A stretch of 64,000 nucleotides of DNA from Pseudomaricurvus sp033283175 (GTDB taxonomy: Bacteria > Pseudomonadota > Gammaproteobacteria > Pseudomonadales > Cellvibrionaceae): assembly GCA_033283175.1 (NCBI GenBank), contig JAWMQM010000001.1, forward strand, positions 1,736,001 to 1,800,000, written 5' to 3'. The notes under the pieces were generated by a model. It saw only the letters and a program-made list of their open reading frames with translations, did not search any database and had not been told where the DNA came from. A program made the position numbers and the translations under genes. This document shows, in pieces, positions 24,432 through 32,886 of the stretch. Position 1 is the stretch's first letter. The number at the start of each line of letters is the position of its first letter.

Positions 24432-24977
24432 TTACTGCGCGTTGGCGGCGGTGATCGCGGTAGGAATCACCGTACCTGACTCAACCTTTTCCAGTGTCAG
24501 GCGGGCTTTGGCAAGATACTTCTCCGGCACGGCTTTGGTGGAGGATTCATCCATGACCACAGTCTTCATGGTTTTCCACTCGTCAATGCGCTCATCTTCT
24601 GCAGAGGCTACACCAAGACTGATCGGGCCGAAGCCGGACATATTAAACTTCAGGTAGTAGGTTTTGCCGGCTTCCAGTTCGCCACGGGCAGTACCCCAGT
24701 TGCCCTGGATGTAGGCCATAAAGGTGTGTTCACCGGGTTCGGCCTGATACTGCAGGAGTTTACCTGCCGCAAGCGTACCAATGAACTTCTCACCGTCCCA
24801 CATCTCCACATTGGCACCGTCGCCCATAAACACACTGCGTCTGACGATATTCACCAATGCCTTGTCGGCTTCAGCCTGTTCGGTAAAGCTGACGGTTTTC
24901 ATTTTCCCCAGACCGGCACAGCCGGTTAATACGACCAGAGTGGCCAAAACTGCAAAGCGGGTAATGCGTCCAATCAT
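24432..24977 (-). CDS. DUF2846-like lipoprotein
   Basis: The 181-residue product has a lipoprotein signal peptide MIGRITRFAVLATLVVLTGC with the lipobox LTGC, so the mature protein is anchored through Cys20. AAGGAA is at proper distance from the chosen ATG. The body reads EMWDGEKFIGTLAAGKLLQY, EPGEHTFMAYIQGNWG and LEAGKTYYLKFNMSGFG, the pattern of DUF2846 lipoproteins (a beta-sandwich with PG-H turn and KTYYLK strand). The envelope function of the family is unknown. It is 123 bp downstream of the glutamine-synthetase-family gene on the same strand. Confidence 0.82.
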   Translation of the reverse strand: MIGRITRFAVLATLVVLTGCAGLGKMKTVSFTEQAEADKALVNIVRRSVFMGDGANVEMWDGEKFIGTLAAGKLLQYQAEPGEHTFMAYIQGNWGTARGELEAGKTYYLKFNMSGFGPISLGVASAEDERIDEWKTMKTVVMDESSTKAVPEKYLAKARLTLEKVESGTVIPTAITAANAQ

Positions 24978-25100
24978 TGAAAGTTCCTTGATGGTTATAG
25001 TTGGATTTTTAGTGTTGCTCCGGTACCGAGACATAATCCTTGCCTGGTGCCGGCGCGCTATTAAACCAAAACTCCAATTGCAAACCAAAAGAAAATCCGG

Positions 25101-26489
25101 CTATACACTGAGTAGCAGATGCTGGCGTTCCCAGGGGGAAATCTCACGGTGGAACTGCCGCAATTCCTCTTTTTTAATCTCGCCATACAGCTGGCAGAAA
25201 TCTTCACCCAGCAGCTGGCGGATCTCCTGCGCGTCGGCAAAATTACTCAGGGCTTCGTTGAAGGTGGTGGGGATGGAGACCTGCGCTTTTTGTTCCTCGT
25301 CCACTTCCCCGGCCAGGGCCTCGCTGGGTTCCACTTTATTGGTCATGCCCAGGTAACCACAGGCGAGACTGGCGGCGATTGCCAGATAGGGATTGGTGTC
25401 CACACCGATAACCCGGTTTTCCAGCCTGCGATCCTGGGCTCCGGAGTTGGGGATACGCAAGCCGGTGGCGCGGTTGTCGTGCCCCCAGGCGATATTGGTG
25501 GGAGCACTGGAGTTGGCTTCCGACTCAAAGCGACGATAGGAGTTAACGTTGGGCGCGATCAACGGCATTACTTCTACCAAATGTTTCTGGGTGCCGCCGA
25601 TAAAGTAGCGGAACAGGTCAGTGGCCTCACCATTGGCGTCGGAGAAAATATTTTTGCCAGTGTGAATGTCCACTACGCTCTGGTGCACATGCATGGCGCT
25701 GCCGGGTTGATCGCGCATGGGCTTGGCCATAAAGGTGGCAAACAGGCCGTTGTTCAGGGCGGCTTCTTTGATAATGCGCTTGAAATAGAAGACCTGGTCG
25801 GCCAGCAGCAGTGGGTCGCCGTGGCTGAGGTTAAATTCCACCTGCCCGGCACCATCCTCCTGAATTACCGAGTCGATGTGCAGACCGGCGTCTTCGGCGT
25901 AGTCGTAGATGGCGTCGATGACCGGGCCATACTCATCGACCGCGGACATGGAGTAGGACTGCAGTGCCGTGCCGGAACGTCCGGTACGCCCCACCGGTGG
26001 TTGAATGGGTTCATTCGGGTCGATGTTGGGCTGGATCAGGTAAAACTCCAGCTCCGGCGCCACCACCGGTTGCCAGCCGGACTGCCGATACAGCTCGATA
26101 ACCCGTTTGAGGATATTGCGCGGCGCGCAGGCTATGGGATTTCCCTCGTGGTCCTGCAGGTCGTGAATTATCTGCAGGGTGGCTTCCTTTGCCCAGGGCA
26201 CCGCCATGGCAGTGGACATGTCCGGCACCAGCACCATATCGGTTTCCGCCCACTGGTTACTGATCTCCATATCCACATCCTGGCCGGTAATGGTCTGGTA
26301 GAAGATGGAGATGGGCAGGAAGATGGGTGTGTCCGGTGAAAATTTGTTCAGCGGCATGGCCTTGCCGCGGGACATGCCGTTCAGGTCGGGGACAATGCAC
26401 TCCACTTCATCAATCTTGCGGCCGTTGCGGTATTTCTGGAACGCCTGTGGCAGTGCGTCCAACCAGGATTGTTCTTCGGTGCGGCTCAT
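25101..26489 (-). CDS. Glutamine-synthetase-family ligase (gamma-glutamylpolyamine synthetase type)
   Basis: The 462-residue protein has the GS catalytic core: VVAPELEFYLI (first metal-binding Glu), EDGAGQVEFNLSHGDPLL (Glu), AKPMRDQPGSAMHVHQSV (metal-ligand His), WGHDNRATGLRIP (Arg) and RRLENRVIGVDTNPYLAIAA (Glu and Arg). The N-terminus with DLNGMSRGKAMP and the overall layout fit the PuuA/SpuI/GlnA3-like branch that ligates glutamate to amines such as putrescine or ethanolamine, rather than housekeeping GlnA: the Tyr adenylylation site region is absent. No other puu gene is adjacent. Substrate therefore remains open. Confidence 0.9.
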   Translation of the reverse strand: MSRTEEQSWLDALPQAFQKYRNGRKIDEVECIVPDLNGMSRGKAMPLNKFSPDTPIFLPISIFYQTITGQDVDMEISNQWAETDMVLVPDMSTAMAVPWAKEATLQIIHDLQDHEGNPIACAPRNILKRVIELYRQSGWQPVVAPELEFYLIQPNIDPNEPIQPPVGRTGRSGTALQSYSMSAVDEYGPVIDAIYDYAEDAGLHIDSVIQEDGAGQVEFNLSHGDPLLLADQVFYFKRIIKEAALNNGLFATFMAKPMRDQPGSAMHVHQSVVDIHTGKNIFSDANGEATDLFRYFIGGTQKHLVEVMPLIAPNVNSYRRFESEANSSAPTNIAWGHDNRATGLRIPNSGAQDRRLENRVIGVDTNPYLAIAASLACGYLGMTNKVEPSEALAGEVDEEQKAQVSIPTTFNEALSNFADAQEIRQLLGEDFCQLYGEIKKEELRQFHREISPWERQHLLLSV

Positions 26490-26551
26490 GGGTACTCCGG
26501 TGCCTGAAAGCAGAGGAGCCAGTGTAGCGAATTGCGTGCAGGCCGCCCAGA

Positions 26552-27094
26552 CTAGACGCCCTCGGGTAGTTTCGACTGCATCATGGTTCGGCGATCAAAC
26601 TTACGCCCGTCCACCACAAAGGTGCCGTCGCCTACGGCGTGGAAGGTGCGCTTCTCCCTGCGGCTGGTATCCATGGAAGCCGCGACCGCGTCGAGGATGA
26701 CGATGTTGTGCCTGGGCATGATCTCCACTACCCGGCATTCGATATTGGCCAGGCACTGCTGGATGAGCGGTGCCTTTACCTGTTGTCCGTTAACAGGCGT
26801 CAGCTGGAAGATCTCGAACTTGTCGGTATCGACGCCGGAGCAGGTGCCTATGCCAATCACTGTATCCAGCAGGTCTATGGTGGGAATGGCGATGACACAC
26901 TCCCGGGATTTTTTCAGGGCAGTATAGGAGAAATTCCAGGGGCCGGTGGTGATGGCGAAACGCGGGGTGAAGTCCATCACCATGGTCCAGGAGAGGGTCA
27001 TGATGTTGTTGTGGTTGCCATCGCTGGTGGTGATGAGAACCACGGGGCCGGGCTCGATCAGGGTGAATACTTTATTGAGCGGCAGTTTTTTCAT
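26552..27094 (-). CDS. Flavin reductase family protein
   Basis: The 180-residue protein has the FMN-binding split-barrel pattern of the flavin reductase family: VVLITTSDGNHNNIMTLSWT, MVMDFTPRFAITTGPWN, CVIAIPTIDLLDTVIGIG TCSG and a conserved end RKFDRRTMMQSKLPEGV. Members either reduce free flavin for partner monooxygenases or bind FMN for other purposes. No monooxygenase is adjacent, though an LLM-class enzyme lies 5 kb away. It is 34 bp downstream of the membrane-protein gene on the same strand. Confidence 0.86.
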   Translation of the reverse strand: MKKLPLNKVFTLIEPGPVVLITTSDGNHNNIMTLSWTMVMDFTPRFAITTGPWNFSYTALKKSRECVIAIPTIDLLDTVIGIGTCSGVDTDKFEIFQLTPVNGQQVKAPLIQQCLANIECRVVEIMPRHNIVILDAVAASMDTSRREKRTFHAVGDGTFVVDGRKFDRRTMMQSKLPEGV

Positions 27095-27128
27095 GAGTGT
27101 TGAGAGGGTATTTCCCTGGTGCGTGAAT

Positions 27129-27863
27129 TTAGCCAGGCGCGGCCCCGGCGATCATTGTGGCGAGTTGAACAAAGGGCGGAACCCGTGACAGCAGTTCTAT
27201 CACTATACCCATGGTGACCAGGGCGGCTGCACCCCAGTAGTAGGCCGGGTGGACGCGTTTGTTGATCACCCGATCGGCGATCATGGCGATCACAATATAG
27301 CCGAGCAGGGCGCCCACATCGTTCAGTGTGGTCATCATATGACCCGCCAAGACAATCAGTCTCCCCCACGCGGGGGCGATCAGGCTGATGGTGGCGCACA
27401 GCATCAGGCGTCGGTGCCAGTCGGTGCGCTTGCGGTTAATAATGGCGGCATAGAACAGCACGGCGAAAACCGTGATGTTGGTCCAGTCCAGCGCCAGAAA
27501 GTAGGCTGATGTGAAAAAGGGCGGCACCCGACCCACGGCGAGGGTGACTGGCGTCAGCACCAGTCCCACCAATATTGCCCACGCCGCATAGACCGCACCC
27601 AGACGCCCGAGCTTGCGGTGGTATGTCAGGTTGTCCCTGTAGACGAAGATATTCTGTGTCAGGTAGAGGCCGATCCAACCCATAAAAGAGACGGCATGCA
27701 GGTGTACCCACCAGGGGGCCCCGAAGCTGGAGTAGCCGGCTGTAAAGAACAGTCCAAAGGCCGAGACCACCGTAACCGTAATGAACAGGGCCATACCGAG
27801 GAAGAAGAGCCGCTCCTTCTGCTCCTGAGCGGATATGGGTTGTGCGGATGTGTTCATGTCCAT
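27129..27863 (-). CDS. Multi-spanning membrane protein, unknown family
   Basis: The roughly 244-residue protein has seven predicted membrane helices. Segments are FFLGMALFITVTVVSAFGLF, WWVHLHAVSFMGWIGLYLT, LGAVYAAWAILVGLVLT, ALDWTNITVFAVLFYAA, RLMLCATISLIAPAWG, VGALLGYIVIAMIA and YYWGAAALVTMGIVIELL. WVHLHAVSFMGW and WHRRLMLCATI are conserved-looking positions with His residues that could bind heme or a metal, as in cytochrome-like DUF families, but I cannot name one. Start chosen at MDMNTSAQP; a second ATG is two codons later. Probably co-transcribed with the flavin reductase gene. Confidence 0.78.
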   Translation of the reverse strand: MDMNTSAQPISAQEQKERLFFLGMALFITVTVVSAFGLFFTAGYSSFGAPWWVHLHAVSFMGWIGLYLTQNIFVYRDNLTYHRKLGRLGAVYAAWAILVGLVLTPVTLAVGRVPPFFTSAYFLALDWTNITVFAVLFYAAIINRKRTDWHRRLMLCATISLIAPAWGRLIVLAGHMMTTLNDVGALLGYIVIAMIADRVINKRVHPAYYWGAAALVTMGIVIELLSRVPPFVQLATMIAGAAPG

Positions 27864-27999
27864 GCCCCAAAACAATTGCCAGCCCGACGGACAGTGGCGG
27901 CACTCTCACAAGATTCAGGCCCGCTGATTTGGCCTCGCCTATGCAATTCTGCCCATCCATTGCGCCAGCGCTGAGGCTGGATCACGGCTGTGTGATTGG

Positions 28000-28383
28000 C
28001 TACTGGGCTTGTTGCAGGATACTAAGCATAGATGATTCAACCTCTTCCGCTATGGCGACCAGCGCCGGATCACTGGATAGCGAGCTGAGCATGGCGGCCG
28101 GATCGATATAGCCGATTTTTACACTGCCCCGATCGGTGTACACAGAGATCCTGCAGGGCAGGGCCATGTTCAGGCGAACGTCGATGGCCAGCACTTTTGA
28201 CGCCTGCACCGGGTTGCAAACCTCGAACACCTTGCACTCCTCGCCGTAGGCAATGCCCTTGCTTCTCAAGGTGTCGCCCAGGTTGTGGGTGTGCAGCACC
28301 CCAAAGCCGTTGTTTTTTACGGCCTCCTCCAGGTCCTGACACAAGCTATCGAATGTCTTGCTGCTTTCTGCGATGGTGTACAT
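28000..28383 (-). CDS. DUF302 family protein
   Basis: The 127-residue protein begins MYTIAESSKTFDSLCQDLEE, with AAGGAAA upstream of the ATG. FGVLHTHNLGDTLRSKG, EECKVFEVCNPVQASKVLAID and LPCRISVYTDRGSVKIGYIDP fit DUF302, a small fold found in redox and heavy-metal contexts. Its conserved LPC and CNP cysteines are compatible with a redox or heme-related role, unproven. It lies 10 bp downstream of the phosphatase gene with a clear operon arrangement (phosphatase, DUF302). Confidence 0.87.
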   Translation of the reverse strand: MYTIAESSKTFDSLCQDLEEAVKNNGFGVLHTHNLGDTLRSKGIAYGEECKVFEVCNPVQASKVLAIDVRLNMALPCRISVYTDRGSVKIGYIDPAAMLSSLSSDPALVAIAEEVESSMLSILQQAQ

Positions 28384-28393
28384 GGCGATTTCC

Positions 28394-28870
28394 TTACTGG
28401 TGGTCTGAATCCTGGCTGTCTGTCCCCATTCCCAATCTGGATTTTGCCGCATGAATCAGTGCTTCCCAGGCGCCGTCAGGTTGCCAGATTTCTGACATGG
28501 GATAGGCCGCCCGCTCTTCCGGAAGACCGAGCACCATGGATTGATAGAGGTAGACGAAGCATGAAACCCGCATGTTGAGGGCGCAGTGAACCCAGACCTT
28601 CTGTGCCTGAGCCGCCTGCATGACATCAAAAAACCGGTACAGGTCCTCCAGTTGGGGTTCTTCCCAGCTGACGGGAATGTGGGCGTAGGTCATTCCCAGG
28701 GATTCAACGATCTCTTGCTCGTTGGCGACCGCGTGGCTGCTGGTGGGCAGGGCAAGGTTGATCACCAGCGAATAGCCGGCTTCGGCGATTTCGGCGAATT
28801 GTTCTGCGGTTGGTTGGCCGGAGGTCGCCAGCTGTTCGTTGACCTGGAAGCAGGCCCTGATGTCATTCAT
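28394..28870 (-). CDS. Protein-tyrosine-phosphatase-fold protein (DSP/beta-lactamase hydrolase-like)
   Basis: The 158-residue protein contains VWVHCALNMRVSCFVYLYQ, in which HCALNMR matches the HC-x5-R phosphate-binding loop of cysteine phosphatases. The N-terminus DIRACFQVNEQLATSGQPTAEQF resembles the DSP-like 'BLH' domain proteins that often partner redox and sulfide genes. It is 10 bp upstream of the DUF302 gene. Substrate unknown; the neighbouring DUF302, CPXCG and DJ-1-like genes suggest a stress or thiol context (inference). Confidence 0.85.
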   Translation of the reverse strand: MNDIRACFQVNEQLATSGQPTAEQFAEIAEAGYSLVINLALPTSSHAVANEQEIVESLGMTYAHIPVSWEEPQLEDLYRFFDVMQAAQAQKVWVHCALNMRVSCFVYLYQSMVLGLPEERAAYPMSEIWQPDGAWEALIHAAKSRLGMGTDSQDSDHQ

Positions 28871-28958
28871 GTTGGAATTACCTGCGGTTTGCTGTTTGTT
28901 GCCTGGGCGGAGCGGGAGCTGGCATTGCCGAAACTCCCGTTCACTCTGTTTCCCGACC

Positions 28959-29156
28959 TCAGAAGGTATCGTCTTCGGTTTGTACCATGACCTCTATGTT
29001 TTCCCCGGCCTCGCCCCAAAGGTGAAAGACAATCGGCCGGCAGCAGACCTGGCAATCCTCTATATACTGCTGCCCCACTTCCTGGGTATCAATCAGCACA
29101 CTGATCTGCTCGCCGCAATAAGGGCAACTGATTACTTTCTCGAATATCCGCTCCAC
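28959..29156 (-). CDS. CPXCG motif-containing cysteine-rich protein
   Basis: The 65-residue protein begins MERIFEKVISCPYCGEQISV, with CPYCG, and has a second pair DCQVCCRPIVF; together four Cys form a small zinc ribbon. The rest is EVGQQYIEDCQ and a short beta hairpin. This is the CPXCG family of uncharacterised proteins, widespread in Gammaproteobacteria. It stands alone between the phosphatase and the DJ-1-like gene. Confidence 0.9.
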   Translation of the reverse strand: MERIFEKVISCPYCGEQISVLIDTQEVGQQYIEDCQVCCRPIVFHLWGEAGENIEVMVQTEDDTF

Positions 29157-29221
29157 GGGTTGCCTGCCTTGTGATTGTCGTTACAAGGGATTGCCCTGTT
29201 CGTGGCAAGGATGCGCTGCCG

Positions 29222-29899
29222 TTAACGCAATGCCCTGATCAGGGCATCCGCCACGGCCTCTGAAGAAGCCGGATTTTGCCCGGTGATGAGCAGGTCATCG
29301 ACCACCGCCAACGGGTTCCAGTCATCCACCTTCTGGTACAGGCCTCCCAGACTGCTCAGTTGCTCTTCCAGCAGGTAGGGCACGACGTCGGTCAGACCAA
29401 CCGCCGCCTCTTCGGAATTACTGAAGCCTGTGACCTTGACGCCTTTTACCAGTGGATCGCCGTTGGCCTTTTTGGCTTGCAGCAATACCGCTGGCGCGTG
29501 GCATACCGCAGCAACCGGTTTGCCTGCCGCCAGGAAGGCTTCGATCAGGGCTATAGAGTGAGAGTCGCTGTGCAGGTCCCACAGTGGGCCATGTCCACCG
29601 GGGTAGAAAATCGCGTCAAACTCCTCCGCCTTCATCTCTGCCAGTTTATGGGTATTGGCCAGTAATTGCTGCGCTGCCGGGTCGCTGTCAAAGCGGCGGG
29701 TGTCGTCGGTCTGGAAGTCGGGCGCGTGGCTTTTGGGGTCCAGTGGCGGTTGACCTCCTTTGGGTGAGGCGAGGGTAATCTCCGCACCGGCGTCCTGCAG
29801 GCGGTAGAAGGGGCAGGCGAACTCTTCCAGCCAGAATCCGGTTGGTTCACCGCTGTCTCCCAGTTGGTCGTGAGAGGTCAGGACGATTAGTACTTTCAT
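29222..29899 (-). CDS. DJ-1/PfpI family protein, Hsp31-like
   Basis: The 225-residue protein has the class I glutamine amidotransferase-like fold: MKVLIVLTSHDQLGDSG, FYPGGHGPLWDL (Glu/His region), and the nucleophile elbow AAVCHAPAVLL with the reactive Cys. GFSNSEEAAVGL TDVVPYLLE and WNPLAVVDDLLITGQNPASS are conserved in the Hsp31-like chaperone/glyoxalase III branch that repairs or detoxifies methylglyoxal adducts. The Cys and the following His are retained, so activity is plausible. It precedes the HxlR gene on the same strand by 105 bp. Confidence 0.9.
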   Translation of the reverse strand: MKVLIVLTSHDQLGDSGEPTGFWLEEFACPFYRLQDAGAEITLASPKGGQPPLDPKSHAPDFQTDDTRRFDSDPAAQQLLANTHKLAEMKAEEFDAIFYPGGHGPLWDLHSDSHSIALIEAFLAAGKPVAAVCHAPAVLLQAKKANGDPLVKGVKVTGFSNSEEAAVGLTDVVPYLLEEQLSSLGGLYQKVDDWNPLAVVDDLLITGQNPASSEAVADALIRALR

Positions 29900-30004
29900 T
29901 GCCGGGCTCCTTTGAGTGGTTGGGGTTTGCAGGGGGTGTGCACTGACAAGTGCCGTGCTTCACCTTACGCCGCAACAGCGTGCATAAAGTCTATGGGCAG
30001 CAGC

Positions 30005-30679
30005 CTACAAAAATCGTTCCGCGCGTACATCAGCATAGCTGGATCTGGGAAACCAGCGGGCGATGTTGCGGGTCAGGTGGCTTGAGCCGCTGACCAACAG
30101 GGTCTTGTTGCGGATCGCTTCATCGACGCCGGAGTCTCCCATCCAGAGTTCGGCCAGTACCGGCAGGGGGGCTGTCAGGTAGATATCGACGTCCCGGCCC
30201 GGGTCTTCGTTGCAGAGGTCGACCACCTCCTGACCGGCAATCAGCCACCATTTGATGCCATCCAGAATGACACAGAAGACGGTTTCTCCTTCCGGTAGCT
30301 CATCGGTCTTGAGCGTGCGGTGAAAATCCCACATGAAACTGCCCGCATCCAGGTCGGCGTTGCACATGTGATCCCTGGCCCAGCGCAGTCCCCAGCGGGC
30401 CAGTCCATCCACCACGGGCCCCAGTTCCCTGCCGCACTTGGTGAGGCGGTACTCCACATTCTTTTGCCCGGCGGCGGATTTGCGCACGATCAGGCCGCTG
30501 TTCTCCAGGTGCTTTAACCGCTTGCTGAGCACGGTGGGCGATATGCGCGGCATGGCGCGCTGGAACTGGTTGTAACGGTATGACCCAAAAAAGAGTTCGC
30601 GCAGGATCAGCAGCGTCCACTTGTCGCCGACAATATCCAGCGCCTTGACCGTGGGGCACAGGCTGCCAGGGGTATTCAT
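30005..30679 (-). CDS. HxlR-family transcriptional regulator
   Basis: The 224-residue protein has an N-terminal HxlR winged helix: CPTVKALDIVGDKWTLLILR, ELFFGSYRYNQFQRAMPRIS, PTVLSKRLKHLENSGLIVRK and VEYRLTKCGREL. The extra C-terminal domain (about residues 110-224) is longer than in the minimal HxlR/YodB type and resembles SCP2-like effector domains. It contains the redox-sensing-type Cys8 near the start. The gene is divergent from the OsmC-type gene across a 139 bp gap with palindromic sites, so control of that peroxide- or thiol-related gene is likely. Confidence 0.9.
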   Translation of the reverse strand: MNTPGSLCPTVKALDIVGDKWTLLILRELFFGSYRYNQFQRAMPRISPTVLSKRLKHLENSGLIVRKSAAGQKNVEYRLTKCGRELGPVVDGLARWGLRWARDHMCNADLDAGSFMWDFHRTLKTDELPEGETVFCVILDGIKWWLIAGQEVVDLCNEDPGRDVDIYLTAPLPVLAELWMGDSGVDEAIRNKTLLVSGSSHLTRNIARWFPRSSYADVRAERFL

Positions 30680-30698
30680 GATAGGTGTTCCCGGGTTA

Positions 30699-30726
30699 CT
30701 ACGTTTTACGTAGCGCTTTGCTACGT
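30699..30726 (+). promoter_or_regulatory. Candidate HxlR operator in the divergent hxlR/osmC promoter
   Basis: CTACGTTTTACGTAG (30699-30713) is an inverted repeat of CTACG around a 5-bp centre, and an extra half-site CTACGT follows at 30721-30726. It lies 20 bp upstream of the hxlR start and 106 bp upstream of the osmC-like start, in the right place to control both. Confidence 0.6.
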
Positions 30727-30818
30727 GCGGAAGATCCATTTACTACGGATGCGGCACTGCTTTGGCTGAAGGCCCGGCGATATTCTGCCAATGACACTTT
30801 CCTTTGGAGGATAACGCC

Positions 30819-31439
30819 ATGAACCTTACGAATACCTTTATAGCACTTGCCTGTGAATCCACCACCGAGTCCATGAATGAACGCCAGGCTCCCCTCACGC
30901 AAGCTTACTGTTCCGGGCCAGAAGGGGCGGCTGGCGCGCAGGTGGTGGACTATGCCTCCACCTCCAGCGACAGGGTGCCAGCAACAGCGCCGCTCTACGG
31001 CGAAGTCCGCCTTACCCGGCACCTGCCCCATGCCATTCCCGTGGGTGTACACACCGCCGTGGGTGGCGAGTGCGACTTCCCCACACCCGGTGACCTGCTG
31101 TGTGGTGCGCTGGCCGCCTGCATGGACAGTACCCTGCGTATCATCGCCAACAAGCTGGGGATGGAGTTGAGGTCGTTGGCCGTTCAGGTGGAGGGCAGGG
31201 TGGATGTGCGCGGTACCTTGCGCGTGGATAAGGAGACTCCGGTGGGATTTCAGGGCTTTGCTGTTTGTGTGGATATTGATACCGGTGACGGGGATGAGAA
31301 GGTAATTGAATTACTGATCAAGGCGGCGGAACAGAGTTGCATTGTGTTGCAGACCCTTCGCAACCCTGCTATCTGCACCCTGGCCACCCGGACGGTTGGC
31401 CGGGCGCAAGGTGAATCAGTGGTGACCCCAGCGGCTTAA
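30819..31439 (+). CDS. OsmC-family protein
   Basis: The 206-residue protein begins MNLTNTFIALACESTTESMN after a GGAGG ribosome site. The OsmC/Ohr fold is suggested by DFPTPGDLLCGALAACMDST, where CGALAACMDS carries a reactive Cys pair-type position, and by RSLAVQVEGRVDVRGTL and VIELLIKAAEQSCIVLQTL, which contains the second conserved Cys. OsmC/Ohr proteins reduce organic hydroperoxides with two Cys. The N-terminal extension of about 60 residues is longer than in the core family. It is divergent from hxlR, a common arrangement. Confidence 0.85.
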   Translation: MNLTNTFIALACESTTESMNERQAPLTQAYCSGPEGAAGAQVVDYASTSSDRVPATAPLYGEVRLTRHLPHAIPVGVHTAVGGECDFPTPGDLLCGALAACMDSTLRIIANKLGMELRSLAVQVEGRVDVRGTLRVDKETPVGFQGFAVCVDIDTGDGDEKVIELLIKAAEQSCIVLQTLRNPAICTLATRTVGRAQGESVVTPAA

Positions 31440-31495
31440 AGCATGCAACTGGAGGAGCGGTTACCTGACTGTCTGCCTGTCCGGTGACGCAGAGC

Positions 31496-31536
31496 ACCTG
31501 TTTCGGTAACCAGCGCTGGTTGCCGAAACAGGTTTC
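31496..31536 (+). terminator. Long inverted repeat between convergent genes
   Basis: A 38-nt near-perfect palindrome runs from ACCTGTTTCGG to CCGAAACAGGT, including an inner AACCAGCGCTGGTT, followed by TTCCC. It can form a hairpin for transcripts from either side, and lies between the OsmC-like gene and the convergent secreted-protein gene. Confidence 0.75.
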
Positions 31537-31545
31537 CCGTACGCA

Positions 31546-32022
31546 TTAACGGCTACGCACAAAGTATTCACGGATATCCGGTAGCTCTTCATCGACATAC
31601 CAGTAGGTGTTCTTGTCCGTAAAATGGGCTGTCACCTCTGTGCCTGCAAACTCCGAACCCTGAATCCTTATGGTTACTGAGTCTTCGTCGCAGGCGACCA
31701 TCTCGTAGTTTGCCGATCGCTCTTCTGACTTGAGTATTCCTGTCTGGCCGTATATCTCCACCTCCACCGGTTCCTGGCCATGGTTGCGGATGGTACTGGC
31801 GGTGTAGGTGATCTCTGTACGTCCCAGTATCTGTTCCAAAAAATGGCGCACTTCCATAATGGCGTCGGGGGTGCTGTCGTAGTGCTGCAGGCTGATCTCT
31901 TTTGACGATTTCCAGGTGCCAGCAAGGTCAGGGCAGGCGAGGGTGGTTTGACTCAGTGAGAGTGAGCTGGTCGACAGGATCAGTAGCACAAGCGTGCGGG
32001 ATTGCGAGGGCGGGATATTCAT
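31546..32022 (-). CDS. Putative secreted protein, unknown family
   Basis: The 158-residue product begins with MNIPPSQSRTLVLLILSTSS and a hydrophobic segment ending LSQTTLACPDLAGTW, giving a plausible signal peptide before CPDLAGTW. The mature part is mostly beta: GTWKSSKEISLQ, EITYTASTIRN, VEVEIYGQTGI, NYEMVACDEDSVTIRIQG and KNTYWYVDEEL. GTW at the mature N-terminus and the alternating strands recall lipocalin-like folds but I do not claim the family. It is the first of a run of small minus-strand genes of unknown function. Confidence 0.65.
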   Translation of the reverse strand: MNIPPSQSRTLVLLILSTSSLSLSQTTLACPDLAGTWKSSKEISLQHYDSTPDAIMEVRHFLEQILGRTEITYTASTIRNHGQEPVEVEIYGQTGILKSEERSANYEMVACDEDSVTIRIQGSEFAGTEVTAHFTDKNTYWYVDEELPDIREYFVRSR

Positions 32023-32149
32023 AAGCAGTGTTCTTCTTTGTGGTGCCGGTTCGTAACAGGTTAATGTACTTCTTCTGTATGTGTTGGACGGACAAAAGGG
32101 GTTACTTGCCTGTTGTGAACGAACCTGTTGGCGCTGTACAAAAGGCGGG

Positions 32150-32365
32150 CTAGCTGGAAATGATATCCCAGCGTGTATGCCACATATCGCAAATGGCGGT
32201 GACCTGCTCCAGTGCCTCGGCACAAGCCTCGGAGGTAAGGGTAAGTTGGATCCTGGGCCCGCAGGTGGTGACGTGATCGGCGCCGGCAATTTCCGTGAGA
32301 CGCTGGTAAAAGATATCTTCTTCATCCTGGCACCGGCAAACCGGTGTAACGATTTCAATGATCAT
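32150..32365 (-). CDS. Small hypothetical protein (71 residues)
   Basis: MIIEIVTPVCRCQDEEDIFY starts a 71-residue product with four Cys and a C-terminal TAICDMWHTRWDIISS. AGGTG sits 6 bp before the ATG, supporting translation. A longer frame covers this DNA from the secreted-protein gene on the same strand but in a different phase without start support. Family unknown; secondary structure looks like a beta-alpha-beta unit similar to small ferredoxin-fold regulators. Confidence 0.5.
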   Translation of the reverse strand: MIIEIVTPVCRCQDEEDIFYQRLTEIAGADHVTTCGPRIQLTLTSEACAEALEQVTAICDMWHTRWDIISS

Positions 32366-32457
32366 AAATGCACCTGCCAGCAGGGGGCGGAAGCGGCGCT
32401 ACCTGCCGGACATCGCAAAGTAATAGTCTGACCCAGCCCCGTCGTCTCCTGTATAGA

Positions 32458-32835
32458 CTAGGAGGTCGCACAAAAAGCTTCCATGATCTTGCGTGTTTCG
32501 GCGATAAACTGCTGGTTATCGTCAACCAGCACAACGGTTTCGGGCAGGTAGCTGTCGTAAAAGCCGCGGCTGAAACCGTCCCTGGAACTGTTGTGCTGGC
32601 TGGCATTTTGGCTGGCAAGCAGGGACTCCTGATCCAGTGCCACCCAGTACAACACCCGGTCGGTGTTGACGTCACTGAAGCATTGGCAGATGCCTTTGTC
32701 GGGTATGGTCAGTGATAACAGGTGGTAACGTGGGGCAATGCCACTGTTTGGCAACACGGCACCGGCGGTCATGGCGCTGACCGTCTCTTCTGTTGCGCCC
32801 ACCACGGCGATTTCAATGTATTGAGGCATACTCAT
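32458..32835 (-). CDS. Hypothetical protein (125 residues)
   Basis: The product begins MSMPQYIEIAVVGATEETVS and AAGGA is 7 bp before the ATG. It is soluble, mixed alpha/beta, with ALDQESLLASQNASQHNSSR in the middle and a helix FIAETRKIMEAFCATS at the end. No family recognised. It belongs to the run of small unknown genes read leftward from 34469 and is separated by 51 bp from the next. Confidence 0.6.
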   Translation of the reverse strand: MSMPQYIEIAVVGATEETVSAMTAGAVLPNSGIAPRYHLLSLTIPDKGICQCFSDVNTDRVLYWVALDQESLLASQNASQHNSSRDGFSRGFYDSYLPETVVLVDDNQQFIAETRKIMEAFCATS

Positions 32836-32886
32836 GAGGTAATCCTTATCGCGTCCGGCGAGGGGAGAATAGCCGGGCGGAGTTGA

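Noticed and set aside
25119..26339. Plus-strand frame opposite the glutamine-synthetase-family gene
   Set aside because: The minus strand encodes every catalytic motif of the ligase; the plus product has no recognisable domain.
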